Positions 15,899 through 26,184 of a stretch of 64,000 nt of DNA are shown piece by piece. The DNA lies in NCBI GenBank assembly GCA_024235875.1, contig JACKLP010000006.1:62001-126000 (forward strand). The letters are read 5' to 3'. The notes below the pieces were generated by a model. The model saw nothing but the letters and a program-made list of their open reading frames with translations. It was not told where the DNA came from and did no database searches. Within the stretch, counting starts at the first letter, position 1. Every line of letters starts with the position of its first letter. This DNA is from Burkholderiaceae bacterium (GTDB lineage Bacteria; Pseudomonadota; Gammaproteobacteria; Burkholderiales; Burkholderiaceae_E). A program made the position numbers and the translations under genes.

Positions 15899-16900
15899 TC
15901 AGGCTGGCAGCACGACGATCTTGCCAGGAGCGCGGCGCTCGGCAAGTGCGCGCAGTGACTCGAGCCCCTCGTCGAGCGTGAATCGCGCACCGATCAGCGG
16001 CTCGAATACGCCCTGCGCGGCCAGGCGACGCACGGCCTCGCGGTTCTCCGCCCCCTTTGCCGGATCGCGTCGGCCGTACTCGCCCGCCCTGACGCCGATC
16101 AGGGAAAAGCCCTTGATCAGCGGCCTGTTCATCGCCAGCGTCGGGATGCGCCCACTGGCGAATCCGACCAGCAACAGGCGCCCGCCCCAGGCAATCGCAC
16201 GCACGGATTCGTCGAAGACATCGCCGCCGACCGGATCGAAGATCACGTCGGCGCCATGACCATCGGTGAGCGCACGTACATCGTCGCGAAAACCACCGTC
16301 GGGCGCGATTCGAACCCGCTCGACCCCTGCGAGGGTCTGCAACAAGGCGTCGCCCGCCGCCGAACGCGAGGTGGCGATGACGCGCGCCCCGAGATGACGA
16401 CCGAGCTGAATGGCCGCATACCCCATGCCGCCCGAGGCACCATGGACCAACAGCGTCTCGCCACGCTCGAGGCGACCGAGCCGAACGAGCGACACCCAGG
16501 CGGTGATGGCGCCGACCTGGTAGGCACAAGCCGATTCGAAGCTCATGGTGTCCGGGATCGGCGCGACACGCTCGACCGGATGCACGACGAAATCTGCGAT
16601 CGCACCGCGGCCGTGGAAGCTGACGCGATCGCCCGGCTCGAAGCCCTCGACCCCCTCACCGACGGCATCGACCTCGCCCGCCCCCTCGCCGCCCAAGACG
16701 AAGGGCAAGGGCGGGCGGTGTTGATAGCGGCCCTCCGTCATCAGCAGGTCCGGGAAGTTCAGGGCCGCCGCGCGCACCCGGATCCGCAGCTCGCCTGGGC
16801 CGGGGCGAGGAATCGGCACCTCGGTGACGGCCACGCCCGCCAGGCCGGGAGCCAAGCGTGAACACACGAGCGCGCGGGATCGCAAGGATGCATCTGTCAT
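15899..16900 (-). CDS. Quinone oxidoreductase-like medium-chain dehydrogenase/reductase
   Basis: A 333-residue MDR-family protein of the NADPH:quinone oxidoreductase (QOR) subgroup. It has LNFPDLLMTEGRYQHRPPLPF and the GGEGAGEVDAVGEGV block near the N-terminus, then the Rossmann site HGASGGMGYAAIQLGRHLGA and GADVIFDPVGGDVF. The zinc ligands of alcohol dehydrogenases are absent, as expected for QOR. The substrate is not predictable; related proteins often sit in acyl-CoA or phosphotransferase loci. It is divergent from the DenD-like gene with a 64-base AT-richer gap. No convincing ribosome site precedes the ATG at 16900. Confidence 0.88.
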   Translation of the reverse strand: MTDASLRSRALVCSRLAPGLAGVAVTEVPIPRPGPGELRIRVRAAALNFPDLLMTEGRYQHRPPLPFVLGGEGAGEVDAVGEGVEGFEPGDRVSFHGRGAIADFVVHPVERVAPIPDTMSFESACAYQVGAITAWVSLVRLGRLERGETLLVHGASGGMGYAAIQLGRHLGARVIATSRSAAGDALLQTLAGVERVRIAPDGGFRDDVRALTDGHGADVIFDPVGGDVFDESVRAIAWGGRLLLVGFASGRIPTLAMNRPLIKGFSLIGVRAGEYGRRDPAKGAENREAVRRLAAQGVFEPLIGARFTLDEGLESLRALAERRAPGKIVVLPA

Positions 16901-16964
16901 TCGGTTATGTTAATCAGAATCCAGGATCCGGCGCGGGTCCGGACGAAGCGGCGGAGAATCGACC

Positions 16965-17948
16965 ATGGAAATCCTCATCACCGGCGCGGGCGGTTTTGTC
17001 GGCCAGGCACTGGCAAGCGACCTCGCCCGCGCGCCGATTTCGATCGACGGGTCCGACGCGACGCCCAGGCTGGTCCTGTGCGATCGCGACCCGGCGCCGC
17101 CGGGCCTGATCTCCGCCCGACATCCGGCTTCGATCGAATGGCGCCAAGGCGACATCACCGATCCGGCGTTCGCCGCGTCGCTGATCGGTTCGCAGACTAG
17201 GGCCGTGTTCCACCTTGCCGGCGTGGTCAGCGGCGCCGCCGAGGCCGACTTCGATACCGGCCTTCGAGTAAACCTGCTCGCCGGCATGCGACTGCTCGAG
17301 GCCTGCCGCCGCAATGCCGTCGGCACGAGCCCGGTCCGGTTCGTGTTCGCGAGTTCGATCGCCGTCTATGGCGCGCCCCTGCCCGAGCAGATCGACGACC
17401 AGACCCTTCCCGAGCCGACCCTGTCCTACGGTGTCCAGAAGCTCGCGCTCGAACACCTGATCAACGACTACTCCCGCCGCGGAATGCTCGATGGGCGTAG
17501 CCCGCGGCTGGCTGGCGTGGTCGTACGCCCGCCGCTACCCAATGGCGCGTTGTCGGCCTTCAACAGCGACCTGATCCGGGAGACCGCAGCCGGACGCCCG
17601 ATCCGCTCGCCGGTATCGCCACAGGCCGGCTTGTGGATGCAGTCGATCGATGTCACGGTGACCAATCTCCGGCATGCGATGACGCTGCCGGCGAAGGCCC
17701 TGGGTCATCAACGGGCGGTACTGCTGCCGGCCGTCGCCACCCGCGTCGGTGCCGTCCTGGATGCAGTGGGTCGGGCCACGCGAACCGACGCCCGCGCCCG
17801 GGTCGATTTCCAGCCCGACGAGGCGATCGAGGCGCAGTTCGGCCGTTGGCCGGCAAGCTTCACCGCCCAACGGGCGCTGGGGCTGGGGTTCGCCGTGGAT
17901 GACGGTATCGACGCGATCGTGTCGGCGTATCTCCAGCGCACCACATGA
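16965..17948 (+). CDS. DenD-like NAD-dependent epimerase/dehydratase (D-erythronate dehydrogenase type)
   Basis: A 327-residue extended short-chain dehydrogenase. It has the N-terminal Rossmann motif ITGAGGFVGQALA, then VFHLAGVVSGAAEADFDTGL, and VFASSIAVYGAPLP. SYGVQKLALEHLINDYSRRG contains the catalytic Y-x-x-x-K, and PRLAGVVVRPP follows. The SIAVYG and DYSRRG blocks fit DenD, which oxidises D-erythronate to 2-oxo-tetronate in tetronate catabolism. The partner kinase and isomerase genes of that pathway are absent nearby, so the substrate remains a guess. The ATG at 16965 has GGAG nine bases upstream. Confidence 0.78.
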   Translation: MEILITGAGGFVGQALASDLARAPISIDGSDATPRLVLCDRDPAPPGLISARHPASIEWRQGDITDPAFAASLIGSQTRAVFHLAGVVSGAAEADFDTGLRVNLLAGMRLLEACRRNAVGTSPVRFVFASSIAVYGAPLPEQIDDQTLPEPTLSYGVQKLALEHLINDYSRRGMLDGRSPRLAGVVVRPPLPNGALSAFNSDLIRETAAGRPIRSPVSPQAGLWMQSIDVTVTNLRHAMTLPAKALGHQRAVLLPAVATRVGAVLDAVGRATRTDARARVDFQPDEAIEAQFGRWPASFTAQRALGLGFAVDDGIDAIVSAYLQRTT

Positions 17949-18007
17949 ATCGGCGCCGGCCCCGGCAGGCGCGCGAAACGCAGGGCGGGATCGTGCCCTT
18001 CGCGGGC

Positions 18008-21000
18008 TCAAGGCTCGAGCGGCGTACGCCGAAACGCCGCGCGAATCCGCTCCTCCAGCATCACGAGTGCCGGCGTCAGCAGCATCAGCAAGGCCGTGCC
18101 CAGAAGGACGCCGACGGCGATCGAGATCGCCAGCGGAATCAGGAACTGCGCCTGGATGCTCTTCTCGACGATCAGCGGAAAGATGCCGAGGAAGGTGGTC
18201 ACCGAGGTCAGCAGGATCGGGCGGAACCGGCTCTTGGCGGCATCGATGACCGCCTCGGTGACCGGCTTGCCCCGTGCGCGTTCCTCGTTGACGAAATCGA
18301 CCAGCACCAGCGCCCCATTGACGATGATCCCCGACAGCCCGACGATGCCGAACAGGCTCGTGAGGCCGAAGCTCAGGCCCAGCAGCAAATGGCCGATCGT
18401 GGCGCCGACCAGGCCGAAGGGAATCGACGCCACCACCACGAAGGGTTGCGCATAGGAGCGAAACGCCAGCGCGAGCAGCGCGTACATGCAGAAGACGGCG
18501 AGCAGGAAGTTGCGAGCCAGCGACGGCAGCGTCTGCGCCTGTTCTCGCTGCTCGCCACCCATCGACCAGGTGAAGCCCGGAATCGACTCCTGCAACGACG
18601 GCAACAACGCACCCGTCAGCCGGGCATTGACCTGCTGGCCGGTGACGATCGCGGTGTCTACCTCGGCGAAGATCGACGTCACCCTCCGACCGTCCTGGCG
18701 CAGGATGGTCGACGTGCCATGGCCGACCGAGACGTCGGCGACCGCCGAGAGCGGGGCGAAGCCACCCGAAGGCGTGCGGATCCGGTACTGCGAGATGTCG
18801 GCCAGTGCATCGCGCTCGTGAACGGGCAAGCGAACGAATACGCGCACCTCGTCGCGACCACGTTGCATGCGCAGTGCCTCGGCGCCGTAGAAGGCCGCCC
18901 TCACTTGTTGCGAGAGATTCTCTACCGTCAGGCCGAGCGCACGCGCCGACGGCTTGAGCCTGAACTGCACTTCGCGTTTTCCGGGCTCCTGATCGTCGCG
19001 AATGTCGTAGACACCGTCGATGCGACGCAACTCGGTCTTGATCGCAGCGACGGCTTGCGCGAGCCCTTCGCCCGAACGCGCGCTGACCTGCAGTTGCACC
19101 GGCGACCCGAGATTGATCACGTTCGACGCATACGAGAGCTTGCGCACCTGCGGCAGTTCGCCGGTAAGGCTGCGCCATCGGGTCTCGAACTGCTTCGAGG
19201 TCACCTGCCGGGACTCCGGGTCGGTGAGCTCGAAGACCACCGATGCGCGATTGCCCTGGAGGATGCCCAGGGCACCGGCGGCGCCGGGCCCCGCGACTTC
19301 CTGGCGACCGACCGTCACCAGCACCTTCGCGACCAGGTCTTCGCCACTTCCGCCGACCAGTTCGATCGCGGCCCGCCGGCCCGCCGCCTCGATCCGGCGC
19401 GCGGCCTCGAGGGTGGTCTGGGCCGTCACCGACGGTGCAAGCTCGAGATTGGCCGTAACGTAGCGCCCCTCGACCTGCGGAAAGAACGAGAACTTGACGT
19501 AGCCGCCCGCGATGACCCCGATCGTCAACACGAACAAAGAGAAACCGCAGGCGATCACCACGCCGTAGTGGCGGGTGGAGAAGCGCAGCGCGCGTGTCAG
19601 TGGGCCGTCGACGAAACGCTTCAGGACCCGATCCGATGCATGCCGCAGGTCGGCGAGCCTGGCGCCGATCCAGGTTCGCGGCGTGTAGCCCACGATGTGC
19701 AGCCTGGCGAGGTGATGCGGCAGCAGGAACACCGCTTCGAAAACCGAGATGGCCAGCACGATCAGGACGATCGCCGGGATCTGGAACAGGAACTTGCCGA
19801 TGTTGCCCGGCACGAACAACAGCGGGACGAACGCCACCATCGTGGTCGCGACCGCGAGTGCGACCGGAATCGCCACTCGCTGCGCGCCGACGACGGCAGC
19901 CTCCATCGGGTCGCGCCCGCGCTCGTTCTCGGCATAGATGTTCTCGCCGGTGACGATTGCATCGTCGACCACGATGCCGATCGCCAGGATGAAAGCGAAC
20001 AACGACATCATGTTGATCGACAAGCCCAGCAACGGCATCAGCGCGAAGGTGCCCACGAACGAAACGAAGATGCCTGCCGACACCCAGAAGGCCAGCCTGA
20101 GATCGAGAAAAAGTGCCAGCGCGATGAGCACCAGCGCCAGGCCGAACACTGCATTGCGCACGAGCAGTTCGAGTCGGCTGCGGAACTCGGTGGCGTCGTT
20201 GCGCCAGATCGCGACCTTCACGCCGGCCGGCAGGTTGGGTTCCAGTTGCTCGTCGATGTAGCGCTTGACGCTGCTCTCGACCGCGAGCACCTTCTGCTGC
20301 CCGACCCGGAACACCTGCACGAACGACGCCGGCTTGCCGTCGTAGCGCATGATCAGGTCCTCGTCGCGGAACCCGTCGATGACGGTGGCGATCTGTCCGA
20401 GCGTGACCTTGGTGCCATTGGTCGAGGAGACCACCACGATGCGCTCGAAATCGCGACGATCGTAGTTTCGGCCCTTGGTGCGCAGCAGGATCGACTCGCC
20501 CGATGCCTTGATGTCGCCAGCGGGCAGATCGAGGCTGGAGCGGCGCACGATGCCGGCCAGGTCGGCCAGCGTCAGCCCGTAGGCACGCAGCACGCTGTTG
20601 GGCACCTCGATCGAGATCTCGTAGTTCCGAACCCTCGAGACCTCGGCCAGAGAGATGCCCGGCAGCACCGAGATCTCGTCCTTGACCCGATACGCGAGCT
20701 CGCGCAACACCTTCTCGCTGGCATCTCCGTACAGCGCCAACTCGACGACCCGCTGGCGGTTGACGATCTCTCGGACCTCGGGACGCTCGATGTTCTCGGG
20801 GAAAGTCGTGATCCGGTCGACTGCGGACTTGACTTCGTCGAGCTTGGCCGGTGCCCTGACCTCGCGCGCCAACTCGAGGCGCACGAGCCCGATGCCCTCG
20901 GACGCGAAGCCGTAGACCCGGTCGATCCCGTCGATCGCCTGGACCTGCTCCTCGATGCGCTGGACGATCGACTCCTCGATCTCGTCGGGCGCGGCGCCAG

Positions 21001-21157
21001 GATAGGCGACCCGAACCTCGATCACGTCGAAGCTGATCTCTGGAAAGGCCTCCTGCTTCAGCGTGAACATGCTCGAGAGCCCGGCGACCACGATCAGGGC
21101 CATCAACAGGTTCGCCGCCACCGGGTGGCGGGCCATCCAGGCGATCAGGCCGCTCAT
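18008..21157 (-). CDS. RND efflux transporter permease
   Basis: A 1049-residue inner-membrane proton antiporter of the AcrB/hydrophobe-amphiphile family. The N-terminus is a membrane segment followed by FTLKQEAFPEISFDVIEVRV. The proton-relay motif GIVVDDAIVTGENIY lies in transmembrane helix 4, and a second set of helices begins near LAVFCMYALLALAFRS. The divergence in the porter domain suggests a member of the less studied branch often annotated acriflavin resistance. Its start overlaps the stop of the adaptor gene by four bases. No outer-membrane channel gene is nearby, so it must borrow a TolC-like partner. The substrate is unknown. Confidence 0.93.
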   Translation of the reverse strand: MSGLIAWMARHPVAANLLMALIVVAGLSSMFTLKQEAFPEISFDVIEVRVAYPGAAPDEIEESIVQRIEEQVQAIDGIDRVYGFASEGIGLVRLELAREVRAPAKLDEVKSAVDRITTFPENIERPEVREIVNRQRVVELALYGDASEKVLRELAYRVKDEISVLPGISLAEVSRVRNYEISIEVPNSVLRAYGLTLADLAGIVRRSSLDLPAGDIKASGESILLRTKGRNYDRRDFERIVVVSSTNGTKVTLGQIATVIDGFRDEDLIMRYDGKPASFVQVFRVGQQKVLAVESSVKRYIDEQLEPNLPAGVKVAIWRNDATEFRSRLELLVRNAVFGLALVLIALALFLDLRLAFWVSAGIFVSFVGTFALMPLLGLSINMMSLFAFILAIGIVVDDAIVTGENIYAENERGRDPMEAAVVGAQRVAIPVALAVATTMVAFVPLLFVPGNIGKFLFQIPAIVLIVLAISVFEAVFLLPHHLARLHIVGYTPRTWIGARLADLRHASDRVLKRFVDGPLTRALRFSTRHYGVVIACGFSLFVLTIGVIAGGYVKFSFFPQVEGRYVTANLELAPSVTAQTTLEAARRIEAAGRRAAIELVGGSGEDLVAKVLVTVGRQEVAGPGAAGALGILQGNRASVVFELTDPESRQVTSKQFETRWRSLTGELPQVRKLSYASNVINLGSPVQLQVSARSGEGLAQAVAAIKTELRRIDGVYDIRDDQEPGKREVQFRLKPSARALGLTVENLSQQVRAAFYGAEALRMQRGRDEVRVFVRLPVHERDALADISQYRIRTPSGGFAPLSAVADVSVGHGTSTILRQDGRRVTSIFAEVDTAIVTGQQVNARLTGALLPSLQESIPGFTWSMGGEQREQAQTLPSLARNFLLAVFCMYALLALAFRSYAQPFVVVASIPFGLVGATIGHLLLGLSFGLTSLFGIVGLSGIIVNGALVLVDFVNEERARGKPVTEAVIDAAKSRFRPILLTSVTTFLGIFPLIVEKSIQAQFLIPLAISIAVGVLLGTALLMLLTPALVMLEERIRAAFRRTPLEP

Positions 21158-22461
21158 GAACCGGCCGCTCGGCCAGCTCCCGATGAAGCGGCTTCCTCGA
21201 CGACGCGCACCTGCATGCCGGGCGTCACGACCCGCAGGTCACTGGTGACGACTCGCGCACCCGCCGGCAAGCCGGCCGCGTCCAGCGCGACCCGCTCATC
21301 GGTCTCGGAAAGGACCCGCACCTCGTTCGCGACCAGTCGGGACGCCGCGTCGATCGTCCACACGACGCCTCCGTCGCGCAACGCGGACCGCGGTATCGTC
21401 ACATAGGCACCCTGATCGCGGCCCGCGATCTCGACCGTGGCGTACATGCCCACGACCAGTGGCGGGCCGGAAGGCGACTTGGCGTCGATCGATTCGCCGC
21501 GAGCACGCGGCTCGAGCACCCGGACGACGACATTGAAGGTCCGGGTCGCGCTGTCGACGGCCGCTTCCACCCGGTCCACGACGGCTGGCCAGCGGTAGCG
21601 GGCACCGCCGTGCTCGACCACGATCGTCGCCGGGCTCGTGCCCGCCTCGGGCCCGTTGGCAGGTGCCTTGCGCGGCGAGCGCGTCGCTGCCGGGTCAGGC
21701 AAGCTGCCGCGCCAGGGATCCGCGATCAGCGACAGGTCGCGATCGGTCAACGAGACCGCGATCTCGAGTGCGTCGACCGCGAAGATTCGGCCCAGCTCTC
21801 GACCGGGCTGGACCGATTCGCCGACATTGACCCGCTTGGACAGGACCCGGGCGTCGAAGGGTGCGCGGATCTCGGTTCGCGCCAGATCGAGTTCACGCTG
21901 GTCGATCTGCGCCTGCACCCGCGCCAGCGTGGCCTGGGCCTGGTCGCGCGCTGCGGTCCGTTCCTCGAGAGTCTGGGTGGAAAGGAACTTCTGCGAGATC
22001 AGTTCCTGCGTGCGCTTGACGTTGCGCTGCGCGAGCGACAGTGCCACCCGGGCCGACGCGCGATCGGCGCGCGCCTGTGCCAGCGCCGCCTGAAACGGCG
22101 CGGGATCGATCCGCACGATCATCTCGTTGCGCACCAATGTCCCGCCGGCGACCAAGCGGGGATTGACTTCGACCACCCGGCCCGAGACTTCGGCGCCGAG
22201 CACGACCTCGTGTCGGGCACGCACGAGTCCATTGCCGGTCACCGACAGCGGGCCCTCGCCCGCACGGGCCGGATCCACCCGCACCAGAGGCAGCTGCCGC
22301 ACCGGCGCACGCACGGCCGGCCTGGGCTTGAACTTCTGCAGCGCGTAGAAGCCCCCGACCCCGGCGGCCAGGATCAGGACGACCAGCAAGCGCCAGAGCC
22401 AGCGCACGGACGATCGGCGCCGGGACGGTTCGGCGGCGGGTTCGGACACGATGAAGACCAT
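21154..22461 (-). CDS. RND efflux periplasmic adaptor (membrane fusion protein)
   Basis: A 435-residue HlyD/AcrA-type adaptor that bridges an RND pump and an outer-membrane channel. An N-terminal membrane segment (LLVVLILAAGVGGFYAL) precedes a lipoyl-like half-motif, VVLGAEVSGRVVEVNPRLVAGGTLV split across two strands. A coiled-coil hairpin rich in Ala/Gln/Arg follows (ASARVALSLAQRNVKRTQEL), then the second half-motif LARTEIRAPFDARVLSKRV. A C-terminal beta-barrel and membrane-proximal domain end the protein. The ATG at 22461 was chosen as the first start before the basic stretch; 22521 is also open. No ribosome site settles it. It is translationally coupled to the permease (four-base overlap). 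Confidence 0.9.
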   Translation of the reverse strand: MVFIVSEPAAEPSRRRSSVRWLWRLLVVLILAAGVGGFYALQKFKPRPAVRAPVRQLPLVRVDPARAGEGPLSVTGNGLVRARHEVVLGAEVSGRVVEVNPRLVAGGTLVRNEMIVRIDPAPFQAALAQARADRASARVALSLAQRNVKRTQELISQKFLSTQTLEERTAARDQAQATLARVQAQIDQRELDLARTEIRAPFDARVLSKRVNVGESVQPGRELGRIFAVDALEIAVSLTDRDLSLIADPWRGSLPDPAATRSPRKAPANGPEAGTSPATIVVEHGGARYRWPAVVDRVEAAVDSATRTFNVVVRVLEPRARGESIDAKSPSGPPLVVGMYATVEIAGRDQGAYVTIPRSALRDGGVVWTIDAASRLVANEVRVLSETDERVALDAAGLPAGARVVTSDLRVVTPGMQVRVVEEAASSGAGRAAGS

Positions 22462-22560
22462 GAAGAACGAGATGACGCTCGAATTGTATCGACTGGGCGA
22501 GTCGTGCTCATGAAGAAGCATTGCGCCGGCGGCGCCCGCGAGCGCACCGGTCCGGCGGCT

Positions 22561-25500
22561 TCAGAGCAGGTGGACCCGGACCTGGGTACCGAGAGCGGCG
22601 CGGGCGAGCTCGACCAGGTGCCGGTGATGCGTGAAGACGAGAACCTGGCGCCGCGTGGCGAGTTGCGCCAAGGCATCGAGCATACGGGCGGCACGTGCAT
22701 CATCGGAGGTGATCAGCACGTCGTCGAGCACCAGCGGCATCGGCGCTCGCGCGTCCGAGCGCGTGTCGAGCGCGGCCAGGCGCAACGCGAGATAGAGCTG
22801 GTCGGCCGTTCCCTCGCTGAACTCTCCCGCGCCGAGCAGCGCGCCATCGTCGCGTTGGGCAAGCAGTCGCGGCTGGGCGTCTTCGCCCGCATCCGCCCTG
22901 AGGGCCACATACCGGCCGCCGGTCATGCGCGCGAAATACTCGGACGCTTGCGCCAGCACCGGTGCCTGCGCACGCTCGCGATACCGGCCCAGTGCCTCCA
23001 GCAACAAGGCATGTGCGAGGCGCAGCCTCAGCCACGGGCCGGCAGCGGCCTCGATCTCGCCGACGGCCTCTTCCATTTGCGCGCGGTGCAGCGCGGCCGC
23101 ATCCGAGGCGTCGACCGCGCCCAGCGCCGCCTCGCACTCGCGCCAGCGACTGCGCAACGCCGGCTCCTGCTCACGCAGCCGCTCCAGCCTCATTTGCTCG
23201 GTCGCCTGAGTCGTGGCCAATGTCGCGGCATCGGTGTCCGCGAGACGCGCCCGCAACGCATCGATGCCCTCGTCGGCCCCTTCGAGCAGACGCTCACGGA
23301 TCGAGTGGATCTCGGCATCGATCGATGCAGCTCGCCCGACAGCGGCCTCGATGGCCGGCAACTCGCGCTCGTCGACAGCGGTGCCGCCGCCCGCCTCGAG
23401 GCAAAGCGCGGCGAGCGTACGCTCGGCGGCGGCCGCGTGCAGGCTCAGTGCCTCGCGCTCGCGAGCCAGGCGGTCGTGCTCGGTGATCGCGGCATCGCGT
23501 TCGCGGGCGCGCCGTTGCGCATCGGACAGTCGCTGTGCGAGCGCCTCGATCCACGCTGCCGATGGCGCCGTGCCCGATCCGTCGGCCACGGCGTGGGCGG
23601 TGCCAGTCGGCGCCGAATCGGCCAGCGCCGCCAACAGCTGTGCATGCTCGTGCACGCCGATCTCGGCCAGGACGAGATCGTCGGCGAGTGCTCCGGCCTC
23701 GGCGTCGCGCTCGTCATCGAGTCGCGCGATCCGATCGAGCAAGGACAGCCGCGCCCGAACAACGCCCGCGTCAGTGGTGGCGTCGAGCCAGAGCGCAGGC
23801 ATCCAGGGCGACAAGGCCTTGCTCGCCGCGGCATGCCGGGCACGGGCGCGGGCCAATGCCTCGCGAGCGCTCTCGCACTCGCGCGCGCGGGCGACGCGGG
23901 CATCGAGGCTCGCCTGGTGGTGCTCGAGCAAGCGCGCCGCGAGACGCTGCCGGTCTTGGAGCTCGGTGCGGATCGCCACGGGATCGACCCAGGAAAGATC
24001 TTCGGCCGCCACGGCGTGCGATGCCGACGCCGACGCCGAGTCTGCGCCCGTGTCGCCGCCAAGCGCGCGCAACGCCCGGTCGAGCATGACCGAGGCATCG
24101 CACACCCGGGCCAGCGCTACAGCGGCACTGCGGCGCCTCTCGGCACTGCGCTCCTCGTGTTCGAGCACCCGCAAGCGTTGCACCTGCCACTGATCGAGCG
24201 CACCTGGCAGGAGATCGGGCAGGCGGCGATCGCGAAGGCGCGCGCGCCATTCCTCGTCGAAGCCGGACATCGCGGCGCGTGCACGCGCTTCGTCTTGCTC
24301 GACGGCTCGCGACCGGGCCGCGAGCACGGCCGCGCTCCGCTCGGCTTGCGCCACCTGGGCAAGACGCTCGGCATCGCGCCGCAGCGCGTCGGACTGGCGG
24401 TCGGCCTCGAGCAGCGCGCGCTCGAACGCACGCGCGGGCTCGTCCCCGGCGTCGGCGTCGGCGTCGGCGCCGGACGACATCGGCATCGTGCCCGGTTCGC
24501 GCGCGACATACGCGCGGCGCACGCGCTGCCATGCGGCGTCGCGATGCGCGCGGGCCTGCGCCAGGCTGCGCTCGCTCACGAGATCCGGCAACTCGGCCTC
24601 GAGCGCATCATGCCGGGCACGAGCCTCGGCCAGGTCTCGACCGATCCGCTCGCGCTCGTCGGCCAGGCTGCGACAGCGGTCGGCGAGTTCGTCCCGGGCG
24701 CGCACTGCCGCGTCGATGTCGGCCTCGAGCAAGGGGCGGCTTTCGCCATCCTGGTCCCGCGGACGCTGGGCCTCGAGTGCGCGGCGAAGCATCGATGCCT
24801 GGCCTTGCGCGCTCGACCATGCCGACAACAGCTCGGCCAGCGACTCGGCCGTCACGGCAACCCCTCGAGCCACATCGAGCGCCGCGCGCAATCGCGTCAA
24901 GGCCTCGTCGCGGCCATCCTGGGCAGCGTCCGCACGACCCGGCTCGGGTTCGCATGCCGAGCACTCGCGCTGGATCGCCTCGTCGAGTTGGGCACTGGCT
25001 GCCATCAGGGAATCGAGGGCCTCGCCCAGAGCCTCGCGCGGAGCGCCATGCGCGATGCTGCGAACCGCATCGGCGGAAATGTCCGTCAGGTCGGCCTCGC
25101 GGGTCAGCGCCGTGCGCCGCGCATCGAGGCGTGCCACAGCCGCCTGCCGACGGGCGATTCGCTCGGCACGGGCTCGCGCCTCGGGAATCCCCGCATGCAG
25201 GCGATTGATCGTTGCGGCCTGCGCCAGCAAGCGATGATCGACATCCTCGCGCGCCAGCAGATGCCCAAGCGACGCCTGTTCGCGCTCGATCTCGGCAATG
25301 CGCTTTCGAGCACGGTCGCGCTCGCCCTGGGCGTCGCGCCGGCGCTGTGCCGCGTCGGGCCCGAGCAGCGCGACCGGGCCGATTGCCGCGCGCTCGGCAC
25401 TCAACGCGTCCAGGCTCGCGAGCAGGGGCAATCGGGCACGCAGCCCTTCGAGTTCGCGCAGCCGTTGGTTGACGCGTGCCAGTTCGCTCGCGTGTGCCTC

Positions 25501-26184
25501 GAGATCCTCGCGTGCGCCACGCGCCGCGCTCTCGAGTCGCGTCCATTCGGTCGGGCGAGTGGTCGCCGCGTTGACCGCGCCTCGGGCATCGCGCAGGGCG
25601 TTGAGCGCCGCATTGATCCGCCCCTTCTTTGCGCGGGCATCGGGCACGAACAACTCGCGCGCCCGGGTCTCGAGCCGCTCAAGTACCGCGTTCACGTCGG
25701 CCACGCCGCTGCTCGCCTCGAACAGGGTCGCGCCCAGTTCCCCGCCCCCGCGCAACAGGTGCCGACCGCCCTCGCGCAGGCGCTCGTGGTCGATGCCGAA
25801 CTCGCGTTCATAGCGCTCGCGCTCCAGCCCACCGGTGAGCGCCTCGAGCAGATCGGCATCGACGGGCTCGCCGGTGTCCTCGCCGTGCTCGTCGGCCAGC
25901 GTGAGCGTGGCACCGCGTCCCTTGCGCCGCAGGACGTCGATGCTGGCGCCGTCGGGCCATTGCACGGTGGCGCCGATTCGCATCCTGGCGTATGGGTGGA
26001 TGAAATCGTGGACGCTTTGCTGCGGGATCCCGAAGCGCAGATCGGTGATGGCACTCAGGGCGCTGGACTTCCCGGCTTCGTTCTCGCCGAAGATCAGGTG
26101 CAGATCGCGAGGCCCTCGATCGAACGAAAGCTCGCGCCCGGTGAACGGGCCGAACGCGAGCAGTCGCAACCGGGCCAGCCTCAT
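22561..26184 (-). CDS. yhaN: YhaN-type AAA ATPase (Rad50/SbcC-like)
   Basis: A 1207-residue SMC-like ATPase. The N-terminal Walker A is FGENEAGKSSALSA (about residues 32-45), followed by the YhaN block FGIDHERLREGGRHLLRGGG. A very long Arg/Ala/Glu-rich coiled coil spans about 190-1050. At the C-terminus are the signature-like EFSEGTADQLYLALRLAAL and Walker B PLVLDDVLITSDDARA (about 1150), then VLVFTHHRHLVELA. The partner nuclease YhaO is encoded immediately upstream with a four-base overlap. Together they should form an Mre11-Rad50-like complex acting on DNA ends. The divergent recCBD cluster processes the same substrates. Confidence 0.9.
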   Translation of the reverse strand: MRLARLRLLAFGPFTGRELSFDRGPRDLHLIFGENEAGKSSALSAITDLRFGIPQQSVHDFIHPYARMRIGATVQWPDGASIDVLRRKGRGATLTLADEHGEDTGEPVDADLLEALTGGLERERYEREFGIDHERLREGGRHLLRGGGELGATLFEASSGVADVNAVLERLETRARELFVPDARAKKGRINAALNALRDARGAVNAATTRPTEWTRLESAARGAREDLEAHASELARVNQRLRELEGLRARLPLLASLDALSAERAAIGPVALLGPDAAQRRRDAQGERDRARKRIAEIEREQASLGHLLAREDVDHRLLAQAATINRLHAGIPEARARAERIARRQAAVARLDARRTALTREADLTDISADAVRSIAHGAPREALGEALDSLMAASAQLDEAIQRECSACEPEPGRADAAQDGRDEALTRLRAALDVARGVAVTAESLAELLSAWSSAQGQASMLRRALEAQRPRDQDGESRPLLEADIDAAVRARDELADRCRSLADERERIGRDLAEARARHDALEAELPDLVSERSLAQARAHRDAAWQRVRRAYVAREPGTMPMSSGADADADAGDEPARAFERALLEADRQSDALRRDAERLAQVAQAERSAAVLAARSRAVEQDEARARAAMSGFDEEWRARLRDRRLPDLLPGALDQWQVQRLRVLEHEERSAERRRSAAVALARVCDASVMLDRALRALGGDTGADSASASASHAVAAEDLSWVDPVAIRTELQDRQRLAARLLEHHQASLDARVARARECESAREALARARARHAAASKALSPWMPALWLDATTDAGVVRARLSLLDRIARLDDERDAEAGALADDLVLAEIGVHEHAQLLAALADSAPTGTAHAVADGSGTAPSAAWIEALAQRLSDAQRRARERDAAITEHDRLAREREALSLHAAAAERTLAALCLEAGGGTAVDERELPAIEAAVGRAASIDAEIHSIRERLLEGADEGIDALRARLADTDAATLATTQATEQMRLERLREQEPALRSRWRECEAALGAVDASDAAALHRAQMEEAVGEIEAAAGPWLRLRLAHALLLEALGRYRERAQAPVLAQASEYFARMTGGRYVALRADAGEDAQPRLLAQRDDGALLGAGEFSEGTADQLYLALRLAALDTRSDARAPMPLVLDDVLITSDDARAARMLDALAQLATRRQVLVFTHHRHLVELARAALGTQVRVHLL

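Noticed and set aside
17945..21406. Plus-strand open frame of about 1150 codons
   Set aside because: It is antisense to the RND permease and rich in His/Arg/Gln low-complexity sequence without any domain.
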